This document shows, piece by piece, positions 1-8,548 of a stretch of 64,000 nt of DNA (the stretch's first letter is position 1; each line of letters starts with the position of its first letter). The DNA lies in contig NZ_KI632509.1 of the NCBI RefSeq assembly GCF_000504245.1, forward strand, positions 1,425,723-1,489,722. The letters run 5' to 3'. Source of the DNA: Haloechinothrix halophila YIM 93223 (lineage in GTDB: Bacteria > Actinomycetota > Actinomycetes > Mycobacteriales > Pseudonocardiaceae). A model generated the notes under the pieces. It was given only the letters and a program-made list of their open reading frames with translations. It was not told the origin of the DNA and did not search any database. Position numbers and translations under genes: made by a program.

Positions 1-297
1 CGGTTGACCAGCTGGGCCATCGACATCGGCCCGGTCTCCAGCACTTCGCGATGCGACGAGCGACCGTCGCGCGTGACTGATCGTCAACGACGTGATCCCT
101 GGCCTGCCGCAACCATTCGACTTGCGTGTCGGGATCACTGACATCGAGTGAGATCCGCCGCACGTCCACTATGGACACCAGCCTGTGAACAGCGAGCTTC
201 AACGCGGCCAACGAACCCGTGTTGTCAATGACGTGATCCGCGATATCGACGATGCGGTCCGCGCCACGTTCGTGCTTGCGCGTACTAGCGGGATAGC
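1..297 (-). pseudogene. Degraded coding remnant, C-terminal kinase-like fragment
   Basis: On the minus strand an open frame without a start codon runs from about 297 to the window edge. It has coding-like composition and contains ADHVIDNTGSLAALKLAVHRL, which recalls the tail of P-loop kinases such as dephospho-CoA kinase. Near position 65 the sensible reading appears to jump frame, to one giving HREVLETGPMSMAQLV. There is no start and no RBS, and the fragment begins right at the menC stop. I read it as a decayed gene, truncated by the window. The family assignment is weak. Confidence 0.3.
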
Positions 298-1280
298 TCG
301 CTCTCGTACGCGGCGCGGACGCGGGCGAGCCGGTCGCGCCACCATGCGGCTTGGTTGGGGTCGGTGAGTTCGTAGGTGTTGAGCAGGTTCGGGTTTGGGG
401 CCGGTGGTGTGCGCGGCACGGGTAGGTAGCCGTCCACCGCTCGCAGGGAGCCGGGTTCGGACACGATGTCGCTGTCCAGCAATGAGAGCGTGCCGAGTCC
501 GCAGGCGAAATCCAGCTTGGGCAGGGTAGCGGCGAGGGCGACCTGTGCGGCGAGGCCGACGCTGGTTTCCAGCGCGGAGGAGACTACGCAGGGCAGTCCG
601 GCCGCTTCGGCGACCTCTAGGGAGCGGCGCACGCCGCCGAGTGGGGTGCACTTGATCACGGCGACGTCAGCCGCGCCCGCGACGGCTACCCGCAGCGGGT
701 CCTCGGCGCGGCGGATGGATTCGTCGGCGGCAATCCGCACCTCGACTTGCCGCCGGACGGTGGCGAGTTCTTCGATGGTGTGGCAGGGCTGCTCGACGTA
801 CTCCAGACCACCCGCTGCCTTGTCGAGCTGGCGGATATGGGACACGGCGGTATCGACATCCCAAACTCCATTGGCGTCCACCCGGATCGCCCCGTTCGAG
901 CCGAGGGCATCCCGGACGGCTTCGACGCGGGCGAGGTCTTCGGCTAGAGATTCGGGATGGTCAGCGACTTTGACCTTGGCGGTGCGGCATCCAGAGTTGG
1001 CGGCGATCTCGTGGGCACGTTCGGGGCCGACGGCGGGCACGGTGCAGTTGATCGGGATGCGGTTGCGTACGGGCTCCGGCCAACCGATGGTGCACTGTTC
1101 GATCGTGGTGGCCAGCCACGAGGCGGACACGGTGTCGTCGTAGTCGGCGAACGGGCAGAACTCGCCCCACCCAGTGGGGCCTTCGATCAGCATTCCCTCG
1201 CGCACGGTGATGCCCCGGAATCGGGCGCGCATGGGGATGGCGTAGATGCGGGCGCCGTCGAAGTCGATCTCGTTGGTCAT
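285..1280 (-). CDS. menC: o-Succinylbenzoate synthase (enolase superfamily)
   Basis: 331 aa, the usual length for actinobacterial MenC. It dehydrates SHCHC to o-succinylbenzoate in menaquinone synthesis in the cytoplasm. Enolase-superfamily residues are all visible: the KVKV lysine pair (K102/K104), metal ligands D135 (RVDANG), E163 (YVEQP) and D186 (AADES), the second acid/base lysine K210 (VIK), and the SSALETSVG segment near the end of the barrel. The ATG start overlaps the stop of the upstream minus-strand remnant. No other men genes lie nearby. A related muconate-cycloisomerase or dipeptide-epimerase activity cannot be excluded, but the motif set fits MenC best. Confidence 0.85.
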   Translation of the reverse strand: MTNEIDFDGARIYAIPMRARFRGITVREGMLIEGPTGWGEFCPFADYDDTVSASWLATTIEQCTIGWPEPVRNRIPINCTVPAVGPERAHEIAANSGCRTAKVKVADHPESLAEDLARVEAVRDALGSNGAIRVDANGVWDVDTAVSHIRQLDKAAGGLEYVEQPCHTIEELATVRRQVEVRIAADESIRRAEDPLRVAVAGAADVAVIKCTPLGGVRRSLEVAEAAGLPCVVSSALETSVGLAAQVALAATLPKLDFACGLGTLSLLDSDIVSEPGSLRAVDGYLPVPRTPPAPNPNLLNTYELTDPNQAAWWRDRLARVRAAYESELSR

Positions 1281-1567
1281 CAGGTGGCGGTGTCCTCGTC
1301 TCGGCGGCTGCTGGTGCGGGTGAGGTCTGTGATGCGTTCGTCCAGCTCGCGCACGTCCGGCGAGCTGCTGCGCAGCGGCCGGACCTGTCGTTGCAGCGTG
1401 CGGAGCCGATCGAGTACACGAGTGGAACTGACTTGGCCTGCCGTGCGCACGGCGTCACGACCCAGCGAGGCGGCTTGTTCTAGGTCCCCGCCGACCAGAT
1501 GCGCGGTGGCGAGGTCGGTCTGGACGAAACACCGGCTACGCACCCGCCACGGCTCGTAGCTGTCCAA
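1280..1567 (-). pseudogene. Truncated TPR-type tail of an XRE-family regulator
   Basis: A 95-codon frame from a TTG codon, resembling the C-terminal helical-repeat tail of Pseudonocardiaceae XRE regulators (for example DLATAHLVGGDLEQAASLGR and VLDRLRTLQRQVRPL). Reading further upstream gives LRDAGEPEQGTRLIKQALDS in the same frame. Near 1630 the coding-like sequence switches frame and continues to about 1800 as another fragment. No HTH domain is present, so this looks like a truncated, frameshifted remnant. It overlaps the menC start by a few bases. Confidence 0.4.
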
Positions 1568-1811
1568 CGCCTGCTTGATCAGGCGGGTGCCCTGCTCGGG
1601 CTCGCCCGCGTCGCGCAGGCACCGGCCGCTACCACGTCGGCGTCTGCATTCAACGCATGGACCAGTGCCTGCCTCTCGATGAGTTCCTTACGAGTCCACT
1701 CCGCGGCGAGATCCTGGATCTGCGCGAGTCCGAGTACCACCGGCTCGCTGCCCGGCGAGCCGGATAGCCTGCCGTCACGATCACTGTGCGAAACGAGAAG
1801 GAGTGTCCGCG

Positions 1812-2342
1812 GTGCCCATCGAGCACGAAGCCAAGATCCTCGACATCGACCCGGAGGCCACCGAGAAACTGATCGTCGACAAAGGCGGGCAGAAGCTCCG
1901 CGAAAAGTTCATGCGCCGCTACGTCTACGACATCATCCCCGGCGACGAGTCCAAGTGGATCAGACTCCGCGACACCGACGGCGAGACCACGTTGACCGTC
2001 AAGGAGATCACCAGCGACGCCATCGACGGCACCCACGAAATTGAGGTCGGCGTTGATGACTTCACCGCCACCAACGCCCTGCTCGGGATGCTCGGCTTCA
2101 CCCCGAAGTCCTACCAGGAGACCAAACGCACCAGCTTCATCCTCGACGGAGCACAAGTCGAGATCGACACCTGGCCGCAGATCCCGCCGTACGTGGAAAT
2201 CGAAGCAGGCTCGAAAGACGAAGTCGTGCGCGTCGCCGCCCTGCTCGGCTACACCGAAGCAGACCTCACCGGCGAGAACACCATCAAGATCTACGCCCAC
2301 TACGGCATCGACCTCAACACGATCACGGAACTGAAGTTCTGA
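1812..2342 (+). CDS. CYTH-domain protein (triphosphate tunnel fold)
   Basis: About 176 aa. The N-terminal PIEHEAKILDI carries the ExExK signature of CYTH proteins (class IV adenylate cyclase, thiamine triphosphatase and inorganic triphosphatase families), which bind triphosphates through a charged beta-tunnel. Further tunnel strands are visible in SKWIRLRDTDGETTLTVKE and VEIDTWPQIPPYVEIEAGS. I chose GTG at 1812 because AAGGAG at 1798-1803 is 8 nt upstream; an in-frame GTG at 1803 overlaps that site. The substrate is not determined by the sequence. Confidence 0.85.
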   Translation: MPIEHEAKILDIDPEATEKLIVDKGGQKLREKFMRRYVYDIIPGDESKWIRLRDTDGETTLTVKEITSDAIDGTHEIEVGVDDFTATNALLGMLGFTPKSYQETKRTSFILDGAQVEIDTWPQIPPYVEIEAGSKDEVVRVAALLGYTEADLTGENTIKIYAHYGIDLNTITELKF

Positions 2343-2395
2343 CCATCACAGCCATTGATCACCTGTTCCCGCGTGCCCGCGAGGAGCCGCCAGCC

Positions 2396-2683
2396 GTGAG
2401 TGCGAAGCTGCCCGAGCACGCCGCCCAGGAGCTGGGACGACGCCTGCACGCCGCAGGCTTCCGCCCGCTGCCTGACGCTGACAGCGATGGCGAGCTGATC
2501 GGCACGCGTCTGGCGCGTGCGCGCCGTACGGGTGCTGAGCCCGTCACCTCCAGTGTCCCGAACGCCGTTAACCACGCATCTATGATCACCGCGAAAGCGC
2601 GGACGAGGTCATCAACTCCGCGCAGCGTTCCCCGATCATCATCGCGGGCGCGTTTGTGTTGCCACCGGTCACGGTGGGCATGA
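2396..2683 (+). CDS. Possible small protein, doubtful
   Basis: An open frame from a GTG at 2396. Its first 45 codons look protein-like (PEHAAQELGRRLHAAGFRPL), while the tail is antisense to the 3' end of the GMC oxidoreductase and looks non-coding. The same frame is open upstream to about 2343 (AIDHLFPRAREEPPAVS). It may be the end of a decayed gene or a short unknown protein; no family is recognised. Confidence 0.25.
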   Translation: MSAKLPEHAAQELGRRLHAAGFRPLPDADSDGELIGTRLARARRTGAEPVTSSVPNAVNHASMITAKARTRSSTPRSVPRSSSRARLCCHRSRWA

Positions 2684-4196
2684 TCGAGGCGTCCGCGACG
2701 CGCAGCCCCTCGATGCCACGTACCCGGAGCTGCGGGTCGACGACGGCGCGTTCGTCGGTGCCCATCCGGCAGGTGCCTACCGGGTGGTAGACGCTGTGGA
2801 CCCGGTTCGGCAGCTCTCTGCGCAGCGCCGTCTCGTCTCGGAAAGCGTCGCCGGGGCTGAACTCGCCGTGTACCTCGCCCGCGATGAGTTTGTTCGCCAT
2901 GATCTCGCGGGTGAGTTGGATGCCCTCGATGAGCAGGTCGGCGTCGGCTGGTTCGGCCAGGTAGGCCGGGTCGATCAGCGGGGCGACCGTCGGGTCTGGC
3001 GACGCCAGCCGCACCTCGCCCCTGCTCTGCGGGTAGATCAACGTCGGCAGCACCGTCAGCGCGGGCCGCTTGTCCGGCCGGTGGATGACGGGCGCGTCCT
3101 GGTTCGGCGTCGGATACGACCACGGCAGCGTATGGAACTGCAGGTCAGGACGATCGGTCGCGCGGGAGGACCGCACGAACCCGACCGCCTCGAACACGGT
3201 GCGGCCGAACCACGAGTCGCCCCGCACCATCTCGCTGAGCACGCCGGACGCGAAATGCAGCGCTGTGCCCCGATGCACCGCGGACGGCATCAGGAACGTC
3301 ATCGGCACGAACAGGTGGTCGTGCAGGTTCTTGCCAACCGGCAGGTCGGCGCGCACCGTGATGCCGAGGTCGCGCAGCTGCCCTGCCGGGCCGATGCCGG
3401 AGTGCAGCAGCAGGTGCGGCGAGCCGAACACCCCGGCCGCAAGCACCACTTCCTGCGCGGCGTTGATCACCCGGCGACGGCCCGACTTCTCGGCGATCTC
3501 CACGCCGGTCACCCGGTCGCCGTTGAACGTCAGCCGCAACACCTGCGCCTTGGTGAGCACCCGCAGGTTCGGGTTGCCGTTGAGGTAGCCGCGGGACGAG
3601 CTGTAGCGCAGCCCGTCCGCCGCGCTTTCCTGGAAGATGCTGACGCCTTCCTGTTCGGCGCCGTTGTAGTCGTCGAGCTTCGGCACACCGACGGTGTCGC
3701 TCAGCGAATCGATGAACGCCGTCGACGCGCCGGTCAGGTCGCGTTGCCGGGTGACCTTGATCGGCCCGTCCGCGCCACGCAGCTCGCTTGCGCCCTCCTC
3801 CCAGTCCTCCATCCGCTTGAAGCTGGGCAGGACGTCGTCGTAGCTCCAACCGTCGCAGCCCTCGGCGGCCCAGCCGTCGTAGTCCGCCCGGTTGCCGCGT
3901 ACGAACAGCATCCCGTTCACCGAGCTGGAGCCACCGAGCACCTTGCCGCGTGTGCTGGGGATCTGACGCTCCAGCGCGTGCTTCTGCGGCACCGTGGTGA
4001 AGCCCCAGTCGAACCGCTTCTTCAGCTGCGGCACGCTGTGCATCGGCGCGATCATGCCGGGCACCCGGACGAACCGGCTCTTGTCCGGTCCGCCCGCCTC
4101 GATGAGCACCACACTGGCGCCGTGTTCCGCGAGCCTGCTCGCCACCGCGCAGCCGGCGCTACCCGCGCCGACGACGACGTAATCCGCTTCCGTCAT
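2586..4196 (-). CDS. GMC-family flavin oxidoreductase
   Basis: About 536 aa. The N-terminal VVVGAGSAGCAVASRLAE is the FAD dinucleotide-binding motif. The GKVLGGSSSVNGMLF region and the C-terminal VYHPVGTCRMG with VTGGNTNAPAMMIGE are GMC signatures containing the catalytic His/Asn pair. The family includes choline dehydrogenase, alcohol dehydrogenases and cholesterol oxidase; the sequence is most choline/alcohol-dehydrogenase-like. The ATG at 4196 is preferred over an upstream in-frame ATG because GAGG lies 8 nt before it and the protein then starts just before the FAD motif. Its place beside fadE genes suggests oxidation of a sterol or alcohol substrate, by inference. Confidence 0.9.
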   Translation of the reverse strand: MTEADYVVVGAGSAGCAVASRLAEHGASVVLIEAGGPDKSRFVRVPGMIAPMHSVPQLKKRFDWGFTTVPQKHALERQIPSTRGKVLGGSSSVNGMLFVRGNRADYDGWAAEGCDGWSYDDVLPSFKRMEDWEEGASELRGADGPIKVTRQRDLTGASTAFIDSLSDTVGVPKLDDYNGAEQEGVSIFQESAADGLRYSSSRGYLNGNPNLRVLTKAQVLRLTFNGDRVTGVEIAEKSGRRRVINAAQEVVLAAGVFGSPHLLLHSGIGPAGQLRDLGITVRADLPVGKNLHDHLFVPMTFLMPSAVHRGTALHFASGVLSEMVRGDSWFGRTVFEAVGFVRSSRATDRPDLQFHTLPWSYPTPNQDAPVIHRPDKRPALTVLPTLIYPQSRGEVRLASPDPTVAPLIDPAYLAEPADADLLIEGIQLTREIMANKLIAGEVHGEFSPGDAFRDETALRRELPNRVHSVYHPVGTCRMGTDERAVVDPQLRVRGIEGLRVADASIMPTVTGGNTNAPAMMIGERCAELMTSSALSR

Positions 4197-4258
4197 GCTT
4201 GTGACCTCGATCCGAACGTAGGGCCGCCGTGCGGCGCTGTCCATGATGTTTGCTGGGT

Positions 4259-5347
4259 TTACGCCTGCTTCGCCGCCAGCAGCGACCCGAGGGTACGCAG
4301 CTGCGACGTCGCGCCGCCGAGCGCGAACTCGGCGCGTTTGGCCGCCGCGAAGTAGCGGTGCAGCGGCGAGTCGGTGTCGATGCCGACACCGCCGTGCAGG
4401 TGCACCGCGGTGTGCGCCACCCGGTGTCCCGCATCGGCCGCCCAGAACTTCGCGGTCGCGACCTGCTCACCGGCGGGCAGGCCCTCGGCGAGCTGCCACG
4501 CCGCCTGCCACAGCGTCAGCCGTACCGCCTCGACGTCGATGTAGGCGTCCGCCAGCCGCTGCCGCACCGCCTGGAACGACCCGATCGGCTTGTCGAACTG
4601 TTCCCGCTCGCGGGTGTACTCGCCGGTCAGCTCCAGCGCCCGCGCCACGATGCCGAGCTGCAGTGCGCACAGCCCGACGATGGCGTGCTTCCTGGTCAAC
4701 GCCGCGGCGTCCGAGCGAGACTCGCCGAGGACGTCCTCGGCGGCGACCGCGACGTCCCGCAACTCGACGAGTGCGGCGTCGTCGCCGTTCACGGTGCGCT
4801 GTGCCGACACCGTGACCCCTGGTGCGTCGGCAGGGACGACGACCAGCGCGTCGCCGTCGTCTGCGGCCACCTCACACAGGAACCCAGCCGCGTGCGCGCC
4901 GTCGAGTACCGCTGTGTGCGTGCCGGACACCAACCAGCCGTCCTCGGAGCGCTGCGCGGCGAATGGCGCGGGCGCGCCCTCGTCGGCCAGCGCGACCGCC
5001 ATGGTGGCCTCGCCCCTGCTGACCGGCAGGATCCAGCGCTCGACGTGCGTTGGGGTGCCGAACCGGGCGAGTGACGACGCGGCCGTGACGCTCGCCAGAT
5101 AGGGAACCGGTGCCGCCGTCCTGCCGATCTCGATCAGCAGGCTGCACTGCTCAAGCAGGCCGAACCCGCCGCCGCCGGTTTCGGCTGGCAGCGCGGCGTC
5201 GAGCAACCCCGCCTTGGCCATCGACCGCCACAACTCGCGGTCGAACCCGCCGAGGTCGCGGTCGGGGTGTTGTTCGGCCCAGTCGGTGAGGATGCGCCGG
5301 GCGAGACCGGCGAGGTCGTGTTGCGCTTCGGTGAGGCTGAAGTCCAT
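4259..5347 (-). CDS. fadE27: Acyl-CoA dehydrogenase, steroid-type beta subunit
   Basis: 362 aa, close to FadE27 (about 373 aa). The C-terminal acyl-CoA dehydrogenase helical domain is clear, with EREQFDKPIGSFQAVRQRLA. The middle FAD/substrate motifs are weak, as expected for the partner subunit of the unusual alpha2-beta2 acyl-CoA dehydrogenases of cholesterol side-chain degradation (ChsE4-ChsE5 type). It follows the 393-aa dehydrogenase by 42 nt on the same strand and would form a heterotetramer with it. The pairing and the position beside hsd4A/mce4 reproduce the mycobacterial locus. Confidence 0.85.
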   Translation of the reverse strand: MDFSLTEAQHDLAGLARRILTDWAEQHPDRDLGGFDRELWRSMAKAGLLDAALPAETGGGGFGLLEQCSLLIEIGRTAAPVPYLASVTAASSLARFGTPTHVERWILPVSRGEATMAVALADEGAPAPFAAQRSEDGWLVSGTHTAVLDGAHAAGFLCEVAADDGDALVVVPADAPGVTVSAQRTVNGDDAALVELRDVAVAAEDVLGESRSDAAALTRKHAIVGLCALQLGIVARALELTGEYTREREQFDKPIGSFQAVRQRLADAYIDVEAVRLTLWQAAWQLAEGLPAGEQVATAKFWAADAGHRVAHTAVHLHGGVGIDTDSPLHRYFAAAKRAEFALGGATSQLRTLGSLLAAKQA

Positions 5348-5389
5348 CGGTGTCCTTACGGGTGCTGGGTTCGGCTAGCTGAGCAGGGG

Positions 5390-6571
5390 CTACCGGGAAA
5401 CGGGCTGGCCAAGGGCGGTCGCGGCGATGATGTCGCGCTGCACCTCGTTGGTGCCGCCGCCGAAGGTGAGGATCAGCGACGAGCGGTGCAGCCGTTCGAT
5501 CCTGCCGTGCAGCAGCGCGCCGGGGGAGTCCTCTCGGACGACGCCGCCGGTGCCGAGCACTTCCATGAGCAGTCGATAGCCCTCGGTGGCGAACTCGGTG
5601 CCGAACACCTTGGTCGCCGACGCTTCGGCTGGTGCGAGGTCGCCGGTGTCGGCCGCCCATGCGATGCGCCAGTTGCGCAGCTTCAGGTATTCGGTGTTGG
5701 CATGCACCCGTGCCAGGTGCGTGCGCACCCACTCGGCGTCGATGACACGCGAGCCGTCCGGCTGCTTGGCGCGTTGCGCCCATTCCCGCACCTGTCGCAG
5801 CGACTCCCGCAGCGGCGCGGCTGAGGTGAGCGCGACCCGTTCGTGGTTGAGCTGGTTGGTGATCAGCGGCCAGCCCTTGTGCTCCTCGCCGACCAGCGCC
5901 GAGGTCGGCAGCCGGACGTCGGAGTAGTACGTGGCGCTGGTGCCTGGCCCGGCGACGGTGTGGACCTTGGTCCAGGAGAACCCGTCGGCGTCGGTCGGCA
6001 CGATCAGAATGGACAGTCCCTTGTGCTTCGTCGCATCGGGATCGGTGCGCGCTGCCAGCCACACGTAGTCGGCGTACTCGATCAGGCTGGTCCACATCTT
6101 CTGTCCATTCACGACGTAGTGATCGCCGTCGCGGACCGCTTTGGTGCGCAGAGATGCCAGGTCGGTGCCTGCCTCCGGCTCCGAGTAGCCGATCGAGAAG
6201 TGCAGCTCGCCGCGCGCGATGCGCGGCAGGTAGAACGACTTCTGCTCGTCGGTGCCGTAGCGCATGATGGTCGGCCCGATGGTGTTGATCGTCAGGAACG
6301 GCACCGGTACTCCGGCGACCGCGGCCTCGTCGGTGAAGATCAGCTGGTCCAGCATCGGCCTGGCCTGGCCGCCGTACTCCTCAGGCCAGCCGATCGCGAG
6401 CCAGCCATCCGCGCCGAGCTGGCGGACGATCTCCTTGTACGCGGTGCCGTCGCCGTACTCGCCGCCCGCCGTCGTGAGTCCTTCCCTCCGCTCTGGGGTC
6501 ATCAGCTTCGCGAAGTAGTCACGGAGCTGCTCGCGCAGTCGCTGCTGCCCTTCGGTGAAGCTGATCCTCAT
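5390..6571 (-). CDS. fadE26: Acyl-CoA dehydrogenase, steroid-type alpha subunit
   Basis: 393 aa, comparable to FadE26 (about 400 aa). Typical motifs: GWPEEYGG near residue 61, GYSEPEAGTDLASLRTKA near 128 (flavin and substrate binding), NGQKMWTS near 155, and TFGGGTNEVQRDIIA near the C-terminus. E244 in LNHERVAL falls at the expected position of the catalytic base. It is predicted to introduce the alpha,beta double bond in sterol side-chain CoA esters with the adjacent smaller subunit. It is the first gene of the minus-strand unit, and its promoter region holds two KstR-type boxes shared with the divergent hsd4A-mce4 operon. Confidence 0.88.
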   Translation of the reverse strand: MRISFTEGQQRLREQLRDYFAKLMTPERREGLTTAGGEYGDGTAYKEIVRQLGADGWLAIGWPEEYGGQARPMLDQLIFTDEAAVAGVPVPFLTINTIGPTIMRYGTDEQKSFYLPRIARGELHFSIGYSEPEAGTDLASLRTKAVRDGDHYVVNGQKMWTSLIEYADYVWLAARTDPDATKHKGLSILIVPTDADGFSWTKVHTVAGPGTSATYYSDVRLPTSALVGEEHKGWPLITNQLNHERVALTSAAPLRESLRQVREWAQRAKQPDGSRVIDAEWVRTHLARVHANTEYLKLRNWRIAWAADTGDLAPAEASATKVFGTEFATEGYRLLMEVLGTGGVVREDSPGALLHGRIERLHRSSLILTFGGGTNEVQRDIIAATALGQPVSR

Positions 6572-6606
6572 TGACTAGCCCTCCGGTGCGGTTCCTTGTG
6601 AAAAAC

Positions 6607-6642
6607 GAGAACACGTTCTAGTGTAGCCGGGAACACGTTCTA
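6607..6642. promoter_or_regulatory. Paired KstR-type operators
   Basis: Two 14-bp palindrome-like sites, GAGAACACGTTCTA (6607-6620) and GGGAACACGTTCTA (6629-6642), centred 22 bp apart (two helical turns). Each keeps the AACnnGTT core of the KstR consensus TNNAACNNGTTNNA and differs from it only at the first T. They lie in the divergent promoter of fadE26 (minus) and hsd4A-yrbE4-mce4 (plus), as expected for a TetR-family steroid-responsive repressor whose ligands are steroid-CoA esters. The kstR gene itself is not in this window. Confidence 0.8.
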
Positions 6643-6749
6643 GAGGGAATCCCTGGCGGGCTATTCACAGGTCAGTCGGCGGGGGCCGCCCGGAGGGTGG
6701 CTCGCGACGAGTGGCCGCGGGTAGGCGCACGATGTGATGGCTCGTTGCG

Positions 6750-7697
6750 GTGAATAGCCCGGATTATGACGGAACACAGCTCGCGAAGGTGCGTGAAAGC
6801 AAGGTGCAAAGAAGCAGTCTTGAGGGCAGGGTCGCCGTCGTGACCGGCGCGGGCTCCGGGCTCGGCAGGGCCGAGGCGCTGGCGCTGGCCGATGCGGGCG
6901 CCAGCGTTGTCGTCAACGACATCAGCGATGCCGCCACCGAGGTCGTCGACGAGATCGAGGCCGCGGGTGGCAAGGCGGCGCTGGTCACCGGCGACGTCGG
7001 TGAGCGGGCCACCGCGGACGCGCTGCTGAACACCGCCGTCGAGCGGTTCGGCGGGCTGGACGTGCTGGTCAACAACGCGGGGCTGCTGCGGGACCGGATG
7101 CTGTTCTCGATGCGCGACGAGGACTGGGACGAGGTCATCCGGGTCCACCTGCGCGGCCACTTCCTGCTCTCGCGTAACGCGGCCGCCTACTGGCGGGACA
7201 AGTCCAAGGCGGAGGGCGCGCCGGTCTACGGCAGCGTCATCAACACCGCGTCCGAGGCATTTCTGTTCGGCGCGGCAGGCCAGCCCAACTACGCCGCGGC
7301 CAAGGGCGGCATCGCCGCGCTGACCGTCGCCACCGCGCGCGGGACGTCGCGCTACGGCGTGCGCGCCAACGTGATCTGCCCGCGCGCCCGCACCGCCATG
7401 ACCGAGGAGGTGTTCGGGCCCGCGCCGGAAGACAAGCTAGACCCGCTCTCCGTCGAGCACGTCGCCCCGTTCGTCGCCTTCCTCGCCTCGCCTGCCGCCG
7501 AGCACATCACCGGCCAGGTCTTCGTCGTCCACAGTGGGATGGTGGCGCTACTCGCGCCGCCGACCGTTCGGCAGCGCTTCGACACGCAGGGTGAACGCTG
7601 GAGCGTCGAGGAACTGGCTGAGTCGGTGGGTGGCTACTTCGCCACGCACGGTGAGAACGACGGCTTCGCGGCCACTGAGCTGATGTCACTGCCGTGA
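6750..7697 (+). CDS. hsd4A: Hsd4A-like short-chain dehydrogenase (hydroxysteroid/hydroxyacyl-CoA)
   Basis: 315 aa (mycobacterial Hsd4A is 317 aa). Rossmann motif VTGAGSGLGRAEALALA, NNAG at the active-site strand, YAAAK as the catalytic YxxxK, and NVICPRARTAMTEEVFG, highly characteristic of Hsd4A. It oxidises a 3-hydroxyacyl-CoA or 17beta-hydroxysteroid during sterol breakdown. The first 24 residues before SLEGRVAVVTGAG are unusual and the GTG at 6750 has no good RBS, so a later GTG near 6789 or 6804 may be used. First gene of the mce4 operon, downstream of the paired KstR-type boxes. Confidence 0.85.
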   Translation: MNSPDYDGTQLAKVRESKVQRSSLEGRVAVVTGAGSGLGRAEALALADAGASVVVNDISDAATEVVDEIEAAGGKAALVTGDVGERATADALLNTAVERFGGLDVLVNNAGLLRDRMLFSMRDEDWDEVIRVHLRGHFLLSRNAAAYWRDKSKAEGAPVYGSVINTASEAFLFGAAGQPNYAAAKGGIAALTVATARGTSRYGVRANVICPRARTAMTEEVFGPAPEDKLDPLSVEHVAPFVAFLASPAAEHITGQVFVVHSGMVALLAPPTVRQRFDTQGERWSVEELAESVGGYFATHGENDGFAATELMSLP

Positions 7698-7752
7698 TCC
7701 GCGGCGATCGTCATCGTTGTAACCGACAAATCACGTGAGGAGACCGCAGATC

Positions 7753-8514
7753 ATGGGTCGATTGGCTGGCAAGGTCGCGCTCATCACCGGGGCGGCCAGA
7801 GGGCAGGGCGCCGCCGCGGCACGGCGTTTCGTCGAGGAGGGCGCGAAGGTCGTCATCGCGGACATCCTGGACACGGAGGGTAAGCGGCTCGCGGACGAGT
7901 TGGGTGACGCGGCGCGCTACCAGCGGCTCGACGTCACCGATGAGACCGACTGGCAGGCCGCCGTCGAGCGCACCGTCGCCGAGTTCGGCACGCTCACCGT
8001 GTTGGTGAACAACGCTGGCGTGCTGCACTTCGCGAAGCTGGAGGACACCACGCTGGATGACTACCAACGGGTCATCGGAGTCAACCAGATCGGAACATTC
8101 CTCGGGTTACGCTCGGTCGTCGCACCCATGCGAGCGGCAGGAGGTGGCGCGATCGTGAACGTCTCGTCGATTGAGGGTATCGCGGGGCTGCCGCACGTGA
8201 TTTCATACACGGCAAGCAAGTACGCGATCCGAGGCATGACCAAGTCCGCCGCGCTCGAACTCGGCGAGGACGGCATCCGGGTCAACTCGGTACATCCCGG
8301 CATGATCGACACGACGATGGTGCACGACGCTGTCGGCGGAGAAGACGTCGACACCAGCTGGATCGGCAAGAAGCTCGCGCTCGGCAGGCTCGGCGAGGCG
8401 GGCGAGATCGCCGAGGTCGTTCTCTTCCTTGCCAGCGATGATGCGTCGTACTGCACCGGATCCGAGTTCGTCGCCGACGGCGGCGCCACCGCGACCCACG
8501 CCCTGAAGCTGTAA
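7753..8514 (+). CDS. Short-chain dehydrogenase, 3alpha/20beta-hydroxysteroid type
   Basis: 253 aa. ITGAARGQGAAAARRF (cofactor site), NNAG, the SSIEGIAG serine segment, YTASK catalytic motif, and VNSVHPGMIDTTM after the active site. The sequence resembles FabG3-type 3alpha,20beta-hydroxysteroid dehydrogenases. ATG at 7753 follows GAGGAGA. It sits 55 nt after hsd4A and 34 nt before yrbE4A, so it is probably co-transcribed with the importer and acts on steroid hydroxyl groups. The exact position oxidised is inferred from family only. Confidence 0.88.
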   Translation: MGRLAGKVALITGAARGQGAAAARRFVEEGAKVVIADILDTEGKRLADELGDAARYQRLDVTDETDWQAAVERTVAEFGTLTVLVNNAGVLHFAKLEDTTLDDYQRVIGVNQIGTFLGLRSVVAPMRAAGGGAIVNVSSIEGIAGLPHVISYTASKYAIRGMTKSAALELGEDGIRVNSVHPGMIDTTMVHDAVGGEDVDTSWIGKKLALGRLGEAGEIAEVVLFLASDDASYCTGSEFVADGGATATHALKL

Positions 8515-8548
8515 CCATGCCGATAGCCCCAGTGCCAGGAGGTAATCG

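Noticed and set aside
2784-4355. 523-codon plus-strand frame
   Set aside because: Antisense shadow of the GMC oxidoreductase, whose cofactor and catalytic motifs are unambiguous.
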